64,000 bases of DNA from CAVPWP01 sp050789285 (GCF_050789285.1 NZ_JBOUVX010000003.1:124001-188000); one strand, 5' to 3'; positions 24,428-33,735 are shown, counted from the first letter of the stretch. Numbers and translations: made by a program. Notes: generated by a model not told the origin, from the letters alone.

Positions 24428-25969
24428 CTAGACGAAGGCGTCGGGGACCGAGGCCTTCTTGCGCGCCACGAAGTCTTCGAGGCCGTCGCGCACGGCCTCG
24501 TCGATGGGGGGCGCCACGTAGTCCGACAGCATGCGCGCCACCTTTTCCGAGGCCAGCGCCTGGGTATCGCGGCTGCCGTCGTCGGCCCAGGTCTCGAAGG
24601 GCTTGTAATCAAGCAGGCCGGTGCGCCAGAAGGCGTCCTTGAAATGGGCCTGGGTATGGGCGCAGCCCAGGTAGTGACCGCCCGGACCGACCTCGCGGAT
24701 CGCGTCCATGGCCTGCGCGGCCTCGGAGACGTCGACGCCGGCGGCGAAGCGGTGCAGGACGCCCAGCTGGTCGGCATCCATCACGTACTTCTCGTAGGAC
24801 GCGACCAGCCCGCCCTCGAGCCAGCCGCAGGCGTGCAGCATGAAGTTCACCCCCGACAGCAGCGCGGCGTTGAGCGAGTTCGCACTTTCATAGGCCGCCT
24901 GCGCATCGGGCAGCTTCGAGCCGCAGAAGGCCCCGCCCGAGCGGTAGGGCAGCCCCAGCCGCCGGGCGAGCTGCCCCGCGCCGTTGGTGATCTGCGATGC
25001 CTCGGGGGTGCCGAAGGTGGGCGCGCCCGAGTTCATGTCGATCGAGGTGACGAAGGCGCCGAAGATGACCGGCGCACCGGGGCGGACAAGCTGGGAATAG
25101 GCCACGCCCGCCAGGACTTCGGCCAGGACCTGGGTAAGCGTGCCGGCCACACTGACCGGCGCCATGGCGCCGCCCACGATGAAGGGCGAGATGATCGCGG
25201 CCTGGCCCGCGCGGGCATAGACCTCGAGCGCGCCCATCATGGTCGAATCGAAGGTGAGCGGCGAATTGATGTTGATGAGCGAGGTCATCACCGTGTTCGC
25301 CTCGACGAAGGCGTCGCCGAAGAGAATCTTCGACATCGCCACGCTGTCGGCGGCGCGCTCGGGTTCGGTCACCGAGCCCATGTAGGGCTTGTCCGACAGG
25401 GTCATGTGCGCGAGCAGCATATCGAGGTGGCGCTTGTTGACCGCGATGTCCGTGGGCTCGCAGACCGTCCCGCCCGAATGGTGGACCCATTTCGACATCT
25501 GGCCGAGCTTCACGAAGTTCCGGAAGTCGGCAAGCGTGGCATAGCGCCGTCCGCCGGCGGCGTCGCGCACGAAGGGCGGTCCATAGACCGGCGCAAGCAC
25601 AAGGTTCCGGCCACCGATCACGACGTTGCGGTCGGGATTGCGGGCGTGCTGGACGAAGCTTGACGGCGCGGTGGCGCACAGCTTGCGGGCAAGACCGCGG
25701 GGGATGTGCACGCGCTCGCCCTCGACCTCGGCGCCGGCCTCTTTCCACAGCTGCAGCGCAGGCGCGTTGCCCATGAAGTTGACGCCGATCTCCCACAGAA
25801 CGGTCTCGGCGTTCGCCTCGATGATCTCGATCGCCTCGGGCGTCAGGATCTCGAGGTCGGGAATGTTGCGCTCGAGAAAGCGCGCCGCCTCGAAGCGCAC
25901 GGCCGTCCGTTCGGCCCGCCGCGCCGCGCCACCGCCTCCACGCCTGCGTTCACTCACGTCCACCGTCAT
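24428..25969 (-). CDS. Trimethylamine methyltransferase (MttB) superfamily protein
   Basis: A 513-residue protein of MttB/COG5598 length and sequence (EILTPEAIEIIEANAETVLW, VYGPPFVRDA, GGTVCEPTD, LININSPLTFDSTMMGALEV). It is continuous without an in-frame amber codon, so it belongs to the non-pyrrolysine branch. Characterised relatives transfer a methyl group from a quaternary amine such as glycine betaine to a corrinoid protein. No corrinoid protein gene or methylcobalamin-dependent partner is adjacent, so the substrate is open. Alphaproteobacteria often have several paralogues. Confidence 0.85.
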   Translation of the reverse strand: MTVDVSERRRGGGGAARRAERTAVRFEAARFLERNIPDLEILTPEAIEIIEANAETVLWEIGVNFMGNAPALQLWKEAGAEVEGERVHIPRGLARKLCATAPSSFVQHARNPDRNVVIGGRNLVLAPVYGPPFVRDAAGGRRYATLADFRNFVKLGQMSKWVHHSGGTVCEPTDIAVNKRHLDMLLAHMTLSDKPYMGSVTEPERAADSVAMSKILFGDAFVEANTVMTSLININSPLTFDSTMMGALEVYARAGQAAIISPFIVGGAMAPVSVAGTLTQVLAEVLAGVAYSQLVRPGAPVIFGAFVTSIDMNSGAPTFGTPEASQITNGAGQLARRLGLPYRSGGAFCGSKLPDAQAAYESANSLNAALLSGVNFMLHACGWLEGGLVASYEKYVMDADQLGVLHRFAAGVDVSEAAQAMDAIREVGPGGHYLGCAHTQAHFKDAFWRTGLLDYKPFETWADDGSRDTQALASEKVARMLSDYVAPPIDEAVRDGLEDFVARKKASVPDAFV

Positions 25970-26078
25970 TCCGCGTCCTCCGACCGGGCCGTCCCTGTCC
26001 CGTCATAACTGTCCTTGCCCGGCCCAGCTTTCCGTTTGCGCCCTTCCGCAGGCGAAAACGACATTGCCGCCCGTCGCG

Positions 26079-26145
26079 GTTCTTCTTGGAAGAAATATCC
26101 CGGGGGGGCCGCGCGCACCGCGCGGCGGGGGCAGAGCCCCCTTCC
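26079..26145 (+). repeat. Dispersed palindromic intergenic repeat, copy 3
   Basis: It begins GTTCTTCTTGGAAGAAATATCC, close to copies 1 and 2, then two hairpins: arms GCCGCGCG/CGCGCGGC (26108-26115, 26119-26126, loop CAC) and GGGGGC/GCCCCC (26127-26132, 26136-26141, loop AGA). It lies in the 215-bp gap between the divergent MttB-family gene and guaA, so here it is at 5' ends and cannot be a simple terminator for either. Confidence 0.7.
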
Positions 26146-26184
26146 CCGCTTGCAAGTTGCGCGGCTCCTGCCTAGAGCGGGGGC

Positions 26185-27750
26185 ATGACCCCAACGCCTT
26201 CCCACGACCGGCTTCTCATCATCGATTTCGGCAGCCAGGTGACGCAGCTGATCGCGCGGCGCCTGCGCGAGTTGAACGTCTACTGCGAGATCCACCCCTA
26301 CCAGAAGGTCACCGACGCCTTCCTTGCCCGGTTCGCGCCGAAGGCCGTGATCTTCTCGGGCGGGCCCGCCAGCGTCATCGACGCGGGCAGCCCGCGCCCG
26401 CCGTCCTCGGTCTTCGACCTGGGCGTGCCGATCCTGGGGATCTGCTATGGCCAGCAGGTGATGATGCAGATGCTGGGCGGGCGGGTCGAGCGCGGGCACG
26501 GCACCGCGGAATTCGGGCGCGCTTATGTCACCCATACCGACCGGCGCATCGATCTTCTGAACGGCTGGTTCCTCGAAGGACGCGAACAGGTCTGGATGAG
26601 CCACGGCGACCACGTCGCCGCCATCGCCCCGGGATTCGAGGTCTTCGGCACCTCGCCCGGCGCACCCTTCGCGATCACCGCCGATCCGGCCCGCCGGTTC
26701 TATGCCGTGCAGTTCCACCCCGAGGTGCACCACACCCCGAACGGACGGACGCTTTACGAGAATTTCGTGCGCCTTGCCGGCTTCACCGGCGACTGGACCA
26801 TGGGCGCCTACCGCGACGAGGCGATCCGCAAGATCCGCGAGCAGGTCGGCGACAAGCGTGTGATCTGCGGGCTGTCGGGCGGGGTCGACAGTTCGGTCGC
26901 CGCCGTGCTGATCCACGAGGCGATCGGCGACCAGCTGACCTGCGTCTTCGTCGACCATGGCCTCTTGAGGCTCAACGAGGCGGACGAGGTCGTGGGCATG
27001 TTCCGCGACCACTACAACATCCCGCTGATCCATGCCGACGAATCCGAGTTGTTCCTGTCGGCGCTGGAAGGCGTTTCCGATCCGGAAACAAAGCGGAAAA
27101 CGATCGGCAGACTGTTCATCGACGTCTTCCAGAAGCACGCCAACGAGATCGATGGCGCCGAGTTCCTGGCCCAGGGCACGCTTTACCCCGACGTGATCGA
27201 ATCGGTGAGCTTCTCGGGCGGGCCCTCGGTCACGATCAAGAGCCACCACAACGTCGGCGGACTGCCCGAAAAGATGGGGCTGAAGCTGGTCGAGCCCCTG
27301 CGCGAGCTTTTCAAGGACGAGGTCCGGGCCCTGGGTCACGAGCTTGGCCTGCCGGCCAGCTTCATCGGCCGCCACCCCTTCCCCGGCCCCGGCCTGGCGA
27401 TCCGCTGCCCCGGCGAGATCACGCGCGAGAAACTCGACATCCTGCGCAAGGCCGACGCGGTCTATATCGACCAGATCCGCCGGCATGGCCTTTACGACGA
27501 GATCTGGCAGGCCTTCGTCGCCATTCTGCCCGTCCGCACTGTGGGCGTGATGGGCGACGGGCGCACCTACGACTATGCCTGCGCGCTGCGGGCGGTGACC
27601 TCGGTCGACGGGATGACGGCGGATTACTATCCGTTCAGCCACGACTTCCTGGGCGAGACCGCAACGCGGATCATCAACGAGGTCAAGGGCATCAACCGGG
27701 TGACTTACGACATCACCTCGAAACCGCCGGGGACCATCGAATGGGAGTGA
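26185..27750 (+). CDS. guaA: GMP synthase (glutamine-hydrolysing)
   Basis: A 521-residue enzyme of usual length. The class I glutamine amidotransferase domain (1-200) has catalytic Cys87 in GICYGQQ and the His/Glu of FHPEVHHT. The ATP-pyrophosphatase domain has the P-loop GLSGGVDSS, and the C-terminal dimerisation domain ends in KPPGTIEWE, the canonical GuaA terminus. It converts XMP to GMP. Its last codons overlap the start of the YdcF-like gene by ten bases. Confidence 0.98.
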   Translation: MTPTPSHDRLLIIDFGSQVTQLIARRLRELNVYCEIHPYQKVTDAFLARFAPKAVIFSGGPASVIDAGSPRPPSSVFDLGVPILGICYGQQVMMQMLGGRVERGHGTAEFGRAYVTHTDRRIDLLNGWFLEGREQVWMSHGDHVAAIAPGFEVFGTSPGAPFAITADPARRFYAVQFHPEVHHTPNGRTLYENFVRLAGFTGDWTMGAYRDEAIRKIREQVGDKRVICGLSGGVDSSVAAVLIHEAIGDQLTCVFVDHGLLRLNEADEVVGMFRDHYNIPLIHADESELFLSALEGVSDPETKRKTIGRLFIDVFQKHANEIDGAEFLAQGTLYPDVIESVSFSGGPSVTIKSHHNVGGLPEKMGLKLVEPLRELFKDEVRALGHELGLPASFIGRHPFPGPGLAIRCPGEITREKLDILRKADAVYIDQIRRHGLYDEIWQAFVAILPVRTVGVMGDGRTYDYACALRAVTSVDGMTADYYPFSHDFLGETATRIINEVKGINRVTYDITSKPPGTIEWE

Positions 27751-28391
27751 TCCGCAGGCTTCTGGCGCTGGTCGTGCTGTTGTGCGGGGCGGCCCTGGCG
27801 GGTGTGGCCGCCTACACGTTCTTCTACACGCGCCCGGCCGAGCTTCCGGCAGGCGCCAATGTCGTGGTGCTGTCGGCGGGAACGGAGGGCGGCCAGATGG
27901 ATGCCGTCACGGCCGAAAGAACGGCCACGGGAATCGCGCTTTATCAAACCCTTGTGGCCCGGGGTGAAAGTCCGATCCTGGTCATGTCCGGGGGGCGCGG
28001 GGCCGGCGCGCCGGCCGCGAAGGCCACGCTGATGGCGGATTCGGCCCGCGCGGCCGGGGTGCCGGTGGGCGACATCCGGGTCGAGGTCGAAAGCCATTCC
28101 ACCCTGCAGAACGCGCTGTTCGTGCGCGAGGTGCTTGGCGAGGCGGCAGATGCCCCGGTGATCCTGGTCACAAACCGCTTTCACCTGCCCCGGGCCTGGG
28201 CCAGCTTCCGCTGGGCGGGAATGCACGACATCACCCTGTACTCGGCCGAGCCCGAAGAGGCCGCGCCCGACACCGGGGCGCTGATCCTCGAGGCGCTGAA
28301 ATGGCCCGCCAATCTTGCGCGGGCCGGCGTCTTCTCGGCGATGACGCTTGTGGGCGCCGATGGCGGCGACCTTGCCCCCCTTCTGCGCTGA
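27741..28391 (+). CDS. YdcF-like DUF218 membrane protein
   Basis: A 216-residue protein with one N-terminal membrane anchor (LLALVVLLCGAALAGVAAYTFF) and a DUF218 domain: VVVLSAGTEGG, LVMSGGRGAGAP, VEVESHSTLQNA and ILVTNRFHLPRAWASF. These include the conserved Ser/Glu/Asn and His positions of the family. Relatives (SanA/YdcF/ElyC) act at the envelope, some in peptidoglycan-precursor metabolism, but the reaction is not known. The frame is open far upstream across guaA; only this part is real. The start overlaps guaA. Confidence 0.85.
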   Translation: MGVIRRLLALVVLLCGAALAGVAAYTFFYTRPAELPAGANVVVLSAGTEGGQMDAVTAERTATGIALYQTLVARGESPILVMSGGRGAGAPAAKATLMADSARAAGVPVGDIRVEVESHSTLQNALFVREVLGEAADAPVILVTNRFHLPRAWASFRWAGMHDITLYSAEPEEAAPDTGALILEALKWPANLARAGVFSAMTLVGADGGDLAPLLR

Positions 28392-28400
28392 CGGCCGGCA

Positions 28401-29288
28401 ATGACGACGGCGTCGCCAGCCGCGCGCCCCGGGCTTGCCGCGCTGTGGATGACGGGGGCGATCGTGTCCTTCTCGCTCATGGCGGTGGCCGGGCGGGCGG
28501 TCAGCGGAGAACTCGATACCTTCGAGATCATGATGTACCGGTCCTTCGTGGGTGTGGTGCTGGTGATCGGCGTGGCCGGCCTTCTGGGACGGCTGGGCGA
28601 GGTCACGACGCGCGACCTCCACGTCCACGGGGTGCGCAACCTGTTTCATTTCACCGGCCAGAACCTGTGGTTCTGGGCGATCACGATGATCCCGCTGGCG
28701 CAGGTCTTCGCGCTGGAATTCACGTCGCCGATCTGGGTGACGCTGCTGGCGCCGCTGGTGCTGGGCGAGCGGCTGACGCGGATGCGGCTTCTGGCGGCGG
28801 TCCTCGGCTTTCTGGGCATCCTGATGGTGGCCCGTCCCGGCGCGGGCGATCTGAGCCCTGGCGTCACCGCCGCGGCGGCCTCGGCGCTGTGTTTCGCGGG
28901 CTCGATCCTGCTGACCAAGCGGCTGACCCGGACCGAGACGATCACCTGCATCCTTGTCTGGCTGACGGTCATGCAGGCGGGTCTGGGGCTGCTCACCGCG
29001 GGCTGGGACGGCGACATCGCCCTGCCTTCGTCCAGGACGGCCCCCTGGCTTCTGGCGATCGGCTGCGCCGGCCTGATGGCGCATCTGTGCCTGACCAACG
29101 CGCTGAGCGTGGCGCCGGCCTCGGTCGTGGTGCCCATGGATTTCGCCCGCCTGCCCGCGATCGCGGTGATCGGGATGCTGCTTTACGGCGAGCCGCTCGA
29201 TGCCTGGGTCGTTCTTGGCGCCCTCGTCATTTTCGGTGCGAACTACCTCAACATCTGGACCGAAACGCGCCGGGCGCCGGCTGGGTAA
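28401..29288 (+). CDS. EamA/DMT-family transporter
   Basis: A 295-residue inner-membrane protein with about ten hydrophobic helices in two EamA repeats, each with the typical end motif (LGERLTRMRLLAAVLGFLGI in repeat 1; LYGEPLDAWVVLGALVIFGA in repeat 2). It is a drug/metabolite exporter of unknown substrate. It lies ten bases after the YdcF-like gene on the same strand and is probably co-transcribed. A second EamA paralogue is at 30648. Confidence 0.88.
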   Translation: MTTASPAARPGLAALWMTGAIVSFSLMAVAGRAVSGELDTFEIMMYRSFVGVVLVIGVAGLLGRLGEVTTRDLHVHGVRNLFHFTGQNLWFWAITMIPLAQVFALEFTSPIWVTLLAPLVLGERLTRMRLLAAVLGFLGILMVARPGAGDLSPGVTAAAASALCFAGSILLTKRLTRTETITCILVWLTVMQAGLGLLTAGWDGDIALPSSRTAPWLLAIGCAGLMAHLCLTNALSVAPASVVVPMDFARLPAIAVIGMLLYGEPLDAWVVLGALVIFGANYLNIWTETRRAPAG

Positions 29289-29337
29289 CGGATTTGTGAC
29301 GCTGCGGCACGGCCGGTTCCTTACGCTGGGTAAATTG

Positions 29338-29367
29338 TTGACCGGCGAAGCGTGGGCCGACTACGAC
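29338..29367 (+). promoter_or_regulatory. Possible promoter of the FadL-like gene
   Basis: TTGACC, an 18-nt spacer, then TACGAC, in the 122-bp gap upstream of the outer-membrane gene. The -35 box is good and the -10 weak. A TGCAC-N6-GTGCA inverted repeat (29380-29395) lies between it and the start codon and could be an operator. Confidence 0.35.
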
Positions 29368-29410
29368 TTTCTTTCATAAGTGCACGTCCAGGTGCATTGG
29401 GGAGGACAGC

Positions 29411-30541
29411 ATGGCATTCAGACTTGTCGCGACGGCGACCGCGGTCTCACTTTGCGCCGGAACGGCATTCGCCGGCGGAATCGAGCGGACCAACCAGGTC
29501 GTCGGGATCATCTTTCAGGAAGGCACCTATGCCGAACTTTCGTTCGGCTATGTCGATCCGTCGGTTTCGGGCACGGCGACAGCCTTCAGCCCCACGCCGG
29601 GCGCGAATTCGGGCAACATGGTGAAGGCCTATTCGCTGGCGGGCGCGGCGTTCCGCATGAACATCAACGACCAGCTGTCCTTCGGCGTGATCTTCGACCA
29701 GCCCTATGGCGCCGACGTCAGCTATCCCGCGGGGACCGGGTACTTCGCCCAGGGCTCGACCGCCGAGCTTGACTCGAACGCGCTGACCGCGGTGCTGCGC
29801 TATCAGTTCGCCGGCAACTACGACATCTATGGCGGTCTGCGCTATCAGACGCTGTCCGCCAATGCCTTCATTCCCTTCGTCACGCCTGTGCCGGGGGTCA
29901 CCCCGCCCTATCAGGTGAACGGGGAACGCGATGGCGGCCTCGGCTGGCTGATCGGCGCGGCCTACGAAGTGCCCGAGATCGCGCTGCGCGTCGCGCTGAC
30001 CTACAACTCGTCGATCGAGCACGAACTCGACACCACCGAGTCCTCGTTCTTCGGGCTGTCCAACTCGGTGACGACGATCGAGACGCCGCAGTCGGTGAAC
30101 CTTGACTTCCAGACCGGTATTGCGGCCGACACGCTTTTGTTCGCGGCCGTCCGCTGGGTGGACTGGTCGGAATTCGACATCAGCCCGGAGGACTACGGCC
30201 TGCTGACCGGCGGGGCATCGCTTGTGTCCTACGATTCGGACACGACCACCTACGTGCTGGGCCTTGGCCGGCGGATCAACGAGCAGTGGTCGGTGTCGGG
30301 CCGGGTCGCGTACGAAGACCCGACGGGCGGCTTCTCGTCGAACCTCGGGCCGACGGACGGGCAGACGACGGTGGCGCTCGCCGCGCAATACACCGTGGGC
30401 CAGACGCAGATTTCGGGGGGCGTGAGCTATACCGACATCGGCGACGCCGAGACGACGCTGGGTGGCTCGGGCCTTCCGGCCTCGGACTTCAGCGGCAACT
30501 CGGCCTGGGGCGCGGGCATCCGGATCGGCTACACCTTCTGA
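29411..30541 (+). CDS. OmpP1/FadL-family outer-membrane protein
   Basis: A 376-residue beta-barrel protein: signal peptide (LVATATAVSLCAGTAFA, cut before GG), then alternating hydrophobic strands and a C-terminal strand ending in Phe (GAGIRIGYTF), which is the outer-membrane insertion signal. The fold and the segment AAGAAFRMNINDQLSFG-type strand pattern match the FadL/OmpP1 family that admits long-chain fatty acids or other hydrophobic compounds. A strong ribosome-binding site (GGGGAGG) precedes the ATG, and a clear terminator follows. Confidence 0.85.
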   Translation: MAFRLVATATAVSLCAGTAFAGGIERTNQVVGIIFQEGTYAELSFGYVDPSVSGTATAFSPTPGANSGNMVKAYSLAGAAFRMNINDQLSFGVIFDQPYGADVSYPAGTGYFAQGSTAELDSNALTAVLRYQFAGNYDIYGGLRYQTLSANAFIPFVTPVPGVTPPYQVNGERDGGLGWLIGAAYEVPEIALRVALTYNSSIEHELDTTESSFFGLSNSVTTIETPQSVNLDFQTGIAADTLLFAAVRWVDWSEFDISPEDYGLLTGGASLVSYDSDTTTYVLGLGRRINEQWSVSGRVAYEDPTGGFSSNLGPTDGQTTVALAAQYTVGQTQISGGVSYTDIGDAETTLGGSGLPASDFSGNSAWGAGIRIGYTF

Positions 30542-30563
30542 CATCGGGCCATCGCCCGACCGG

Positions 30564-30597
30564 ACGGCCCCGCGCAGCGCGCGGGGCCGTTTCGTTT
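30564..30597 (+). terminator. Rho-independent terminator after the FadL-like gene
   Basis: A perfect 12-bp stem (30564-30575 and 30579-30590, arm ACGGCCCCGCGC), three-base loop AGC, followed by TTTCGTTT. It starts 23 bases after the stop codon. Confidence 0.85.
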
Positions 30598-30647
30598 GCG
30601 CAGGTTCCGGGTGGCCGGGCGCGCGCGGCCGCGTCAGGATGCGCGGC

Positions 30648-31562
30648 ATGACCCAACAGGAACTCTCTCCCCGCGCCTGGACGGAACTCGCCGCGCTCTC
30701 GCTGATCTGGGGCGCCTCGTTCCTGTCGATCCGCGTCGCGCTGGACGAGATCCCGGTGATGACCTCGGTCGCGCATCGCGTCGTCTGGGCTGCCGTCGCG
30801 CTTTGGCTGGTCGTCGCGCTGCGCCGCCTGCCCCTGCCGCGCGATCCGCGCCTGTGGGGCGCCTTCCTGGTGATGGGGCTCTTGAACAACGTCGTTCCCT
30901 TCACGCTGATGGCCTGGGCGCAGCTTCATATCGAGACCGGCCTGACCTCGATCCTGAACGCGGCGACGGCGATCTGGGGGGTGATCGTGGCGGCACTGGT
31001 CTTCGCTGACGAGCGGCTGACGCTGCGCAAGGCCCTTGGCGTGGCGCTTGGCTTTGCCGGGGTCGCCGTGGCGATCGGGGTGGACAGCCTTGCCGCGCTT
31101 GACCTTCGGTCGGTGGCGCAGCTTGCCGTGATCCTTGGCACGCTGTCCTACGCGCTGGCGGGGACCTGGGCGCGGGCGCGGCTGTCGGAGCTGTCGCCCA
31201 TCGTGGCGGCGGCCGGGATGCTGACGGGATCCGCGGTCGTCATGGTGCCCCTTGCGGTTGCCGTGGATGGCCCGCCGGCCTGGCCGCGATCGCCCGTGAC
31301 CTTCGCGGCGGTGGCCTATTATGCGCTGGTGTCGACGGCGCTTGCCTATCTGCTTTACTACCGCGTGCTGCGCATGGCCGGGTCGGGAAACCTTCTGCTG
31401 TGCACGTTGATGATTCCGCCGGTGGCGATCCTTCTGGGGGCCGCGGTGCGGGGCGAAGCGCTGCACGCCGGCGCCTTCGCGGGCTTCGGGCTGCTTGCGG
31501 CGGGGCTTCTGATCCTCGACGGCCGGGCCGTCCGGTATTTGCGCGCCCGGCGTTCGACTTAA
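30648..31562 (+). CDS. EamA/DMT-family transporter
   Basis: A 304-residue protein with ten predicted membrane helices and two EamA repeats (AALSLIWGASFLSIRVALDE at the start, ALVSTALAYLLYYRVLRM and CTLMIPPVAILLGAAVRGEA in the second repeat). The substrate is unknown. The frame is open upstream to 30462 through the terminator of the preceding gene, so the ATG at 30648 with AGGA nine bases before it is chosen. It is a paralogue of the gene at 28401 but clearly different in sequence. Confidence 0.88.
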   Translation: MTQQELSPRAWTELAALSLIWGASFLSIRVALDEIPVMTSVAHRVVWAAVALWLVVALRRLPLPRDPRLWGAFLVMGLLNNVVPFTLMAWAQLHIETGLTSILNAATAIWGVIVAALVFADERLTLRKALGVALGFAGVAVAIGVDSLAALDLRSVAQLAVILGTLSYALAGTWARARLSELSPIVAAAGMLTGSAVVMVPLAVAVDGPPAWPRSPVTFAAVAYYALVSTALAYLLYYRVLRMAGSGNLLLCTLMIPPVAILLGAAVRGEALHAGAFAGFGLLAAGLLILDGRAVRYLRARRST

Positions 31563-31623
31563 CGCTGGCCTCGCGCCCACACGCCCGCTAGGACAAGCGC
31601 CGGACGCGGAGGTGAGGCGAACG

Positions 31624-32484
31624 ATGATCTACGGATCGGCAGACCACTGGCGCAAGGCGCCGAACAAGCGGATCATGCTGTTCGGCATGTCGGGTCTTGG
31701 AAAGACCCATGTCTCGACCCTTCTGCGCGAGACCGGCGGCTGGTTCCACTATTCGGTCGATTACCGGATCGGCACCCGCTACATGGGCGAGCATATCGCC
31801 GACAACTTCAAGGCCGAGGCCATGAAGGTGCCGTTCCTGGCGCAGCTTCTGCGAACGGATTCGATCTATGTCGCGTCGAACATCACCTTCGACAACCTCG
31901 CGCCGCTGTCGACCTATCTGGGCAAGCCCGGCGATCCGGCGAAGGGCGGGCTTCCCTTCGGCGAATACATGCGCCGGCAGGCGCTGCACGCCGAGGCCGA
32001 GAAATCGGCGATGCTCGACACCGCGCAGTTCATCGAGCGGGCGAAGCTGCTTTACGGCTATGATCACTTCGTCTGCGACAGCTCGGGCTCGATCGTCGAG
32101 GTCGTGAACCCCGAAGACCCTGCCGACCCGGTGCTTTCGGCGGTTACGCAGCTTCTGCTGCCGGTCTGGATCGAGGGCACCGAGGCCCATACCGAAGAGC
32201 TGATCCGCCGTTTCGACCGCGATCCCAAGCCCATGTACTACCGCCCCGAATTCCTGCAGGCGGCCTGGTCCGAGTATCGCGCCGCGACCGGCGAGGCCGA
32301 GGACAGGGTCGATCCCGACGCCTTCGTGCGCTGGGCCTATTCGCGGGCGCTGGCGCATCGCCAGCCGCGCTATGCGGCGCTGGCGCGCAACTGGGGCGTC
32401 ACCGTCGCCGCGTCGGACATCGCCCGGGTCCGGACGGCCGAGGACATGGTCGAACTGATCGCCCATGCCCTTTCGGCGCGCTGA
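31624..32484 (+). CDS. P-loop ATPase of unknown function
   Basis: A 286-residue soluble protein. Residues 18-29 hold a Walker A motif (FGMSGLGKTHVS) and near residue 150 a hydrophobic strand ends in CDSSGS (HFVCDSSGS), a plausible Walker B variant. The rest is not recognised; the text reads like a nucleotide kinase-like fold (FHYSVDYRIGTRYMGE after the P-loop). The ATG at 31624 with GAGG six bases before it is preferred over a GTG at 31612. The neighbour downstream is convergent, and nothing nearby suggests a pathway. Confidence 0.7.
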   Translation: MIYGSADHWRKAPNKRIMLFGMSGLGKTHVSTLLRETGGWFHYSVDYRIGTRYMGEHIADNFKAEAMKVPFLAQLLRTDSIYVASNITFDNLAPLSTYLGKPGDPAKGGLPFGEYMRRQALHAEAEKSAMLDTAQFIERAKLLYGYDHFVCDSSGSIVEVVNPEDPADPVLSAVTQLLLPVWIEGTEAHTEELIRRFDRDPKPMYYRPEFLQAAWSEYRAATGEAEDRVDPDAFVRWAYSRALAHRQPRYAALARNWGVTVAASDIARVRTAEDMVELIAHALSAR

Positions 32485-32490
32485 GGCGCC

Positions 32491-33735
32491 TCAGACCCGG
32501 CAGCGTCCTTCCGCCTGACCGATCGCCAGGGGCGCGCCGTCCATCGAGAAGCGCCCGATCGGGCCCCCCGCGTCGTCCGAGATGGTCAGCATCCGGCCCG
32601 AGGCGATGTGCAGGAACAGCGGATCGCCAATGCTGATGGGGGCGTAGGCCACGCCGTTTTCGGTCGTCACAGCGAAGTCCTGCACACGGCCGTCCACGTC
32701 GATCGCGATGCGCCCGTTCCCGGCGTAGGGCGACAGCGCCAGAAGCGACGGCCGCCCCTTGCCGCAAAGCCAGTCCAGCCGCGCGCCGGTGTCGGCGTCC
32801 TTCGTGCCTGCGTACCACCCGCTGAAATCGGCAGTCTGGGCGTATTGCCAGCCCGCGGCAGGTTCGCCCATGAGCGACGGCAGGCTGGGCGAGTCCGGGG
32901 GCGGCGCGGCCGGCGCGGCGGCCGATGGTGGCTGCGGTGCTTCGGGCGCGGGCGCAGGGAATGCGGCGGCCGCACCGTCGGCTGGCCGGGCGGCCGGACG
33001 CGGCGAGGCCCCGGGCGCAAGGGCCTCGGGCGCAAGGGCCGCCGACGCCACGCCGCCCGCCTCAGGTCCCGCGTCCGTCCCCGGATCGGGAGCGGCGCCC
33101 AGGCGGACGACCTCTTCGCAGCCGTCGGCACCGACGCGGGGCGGCGTGCACAGCTGACCGTGGAGCGACAGGACGACGTCCCGCCCGTCAAGCCGCCAGG
33201 CCTGCGCGCTGCCGCCCCAGGCGACTTCGTGACCCGCGGCCGAGCCGACCCAGACGGTGACGGGGCAGCCGGCCGAGCCGCAGAACAGGCTCCAGGCGTT
33301 CACGCATTCAAGGCCTGCAAGGTCGGTGACATAGTCGGGCCGCCCGTCGGCGTTCAGGTCGACTTCGGTGATGAAGGGCGGCGTGCCGTCGGCGGCGCGA
33401 CCCGCCCCCGGCATGTCGATGCCCGAGAAATTGGGCGTGCCGCCGACTTCCTTGCAGAAGCGGATGTTCTCGTCGGCGAACTCGCGGATCGCATCGGGAA
33501 GGACGGCAGGCGCCCCGGGAGGTGGGGCGGGCTGCGCGGATGCCGCGGACTGTTCCCCGGCCGCCGGCACGCAGACGGCGTCGACACAGGCCCGGTAGGC
33601 CGGGTCGTCGGCGCCCTTCGAATTGGCTAGGCAGGACCACACGCAGCGCTGAAGGACCATCTCGGGGTCCTCTTCCTGTGCCTGTGCGGACGTTCCGGCG
33701 ACAAGCGCCGCAAGCAGTAGAAGTGCACGCCTCAT
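32491..33735 (-). CDS. Secreted Cys-rich protein, function unknown
   Basis: A 414-residue exported protein: signal peptide (MRRALLLLAALVAGTSAQA, cut before QEEDP), an N-terminal Cys-rich part (CVWSCLANSKG, CVDAVCVP), a segment with a calcium-loop-like DLNADGRPDYVTD, a long Ala/Pro-rich linker (about 220-290), and a C-terminal domain of about 110 residues (WQYAQTADFSGWYAGTKD to the end). It is not recognised as a named family. The ATG at 33735 follows GGGGGG at six-base spacing; an upstream ATG at 33753 adds six residues. It is convergent with the P-loop gene, six bases apart. Confidence 0.7.
   Translation of the reverse strand: MRRALLLLAALVAGTSAQAQEEDPEMVLQRCVWSCLANSKGADDPAYRACVDAVCVPAAGEQSAASAQPAPPPGAPAVLPDAIREFADENIRFCKEVGGTPNFSGIDMPGAGRAADGTPPFITEVDLNADGRPDYVTDLAGLECVNAWSLFCGSAGCPVTVWVGSAAGHEVAWGGSAQAWRLDGRDVVLSLHGQLCTPPRVGADGCEEVVRLGAAPDPGTDAGPEAGGVASAALAPEALAPGASPRPAARPADGAAAAFPAPAPEAPQPPSAAAPAAPPPDSPSLPSLMGEPAAGWQYAQTADFSGWYAGTKDADTGARLDWLCGKGRPSLLALSPYAGNGRIAIDVDGRVQDFAVTTENGVAYAPISIGDPLFLHIASGRMLTISDDAGGPIGRFSMDGAPLAIGQAEGRCRV

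Noticed and set aside
24428..25969. Pyrrolysine-containing methyltransferase
   Set aside because: The reading frame has no internal amber codon; this is the non-pyrrolysine branch.
25626..28391. A 921-codon frame crossing guaA
   Set aside because: Only the end (27741-28391) encodes a real protein; the rest is a shadow of guaA in another frame, as is common at this G+C content.
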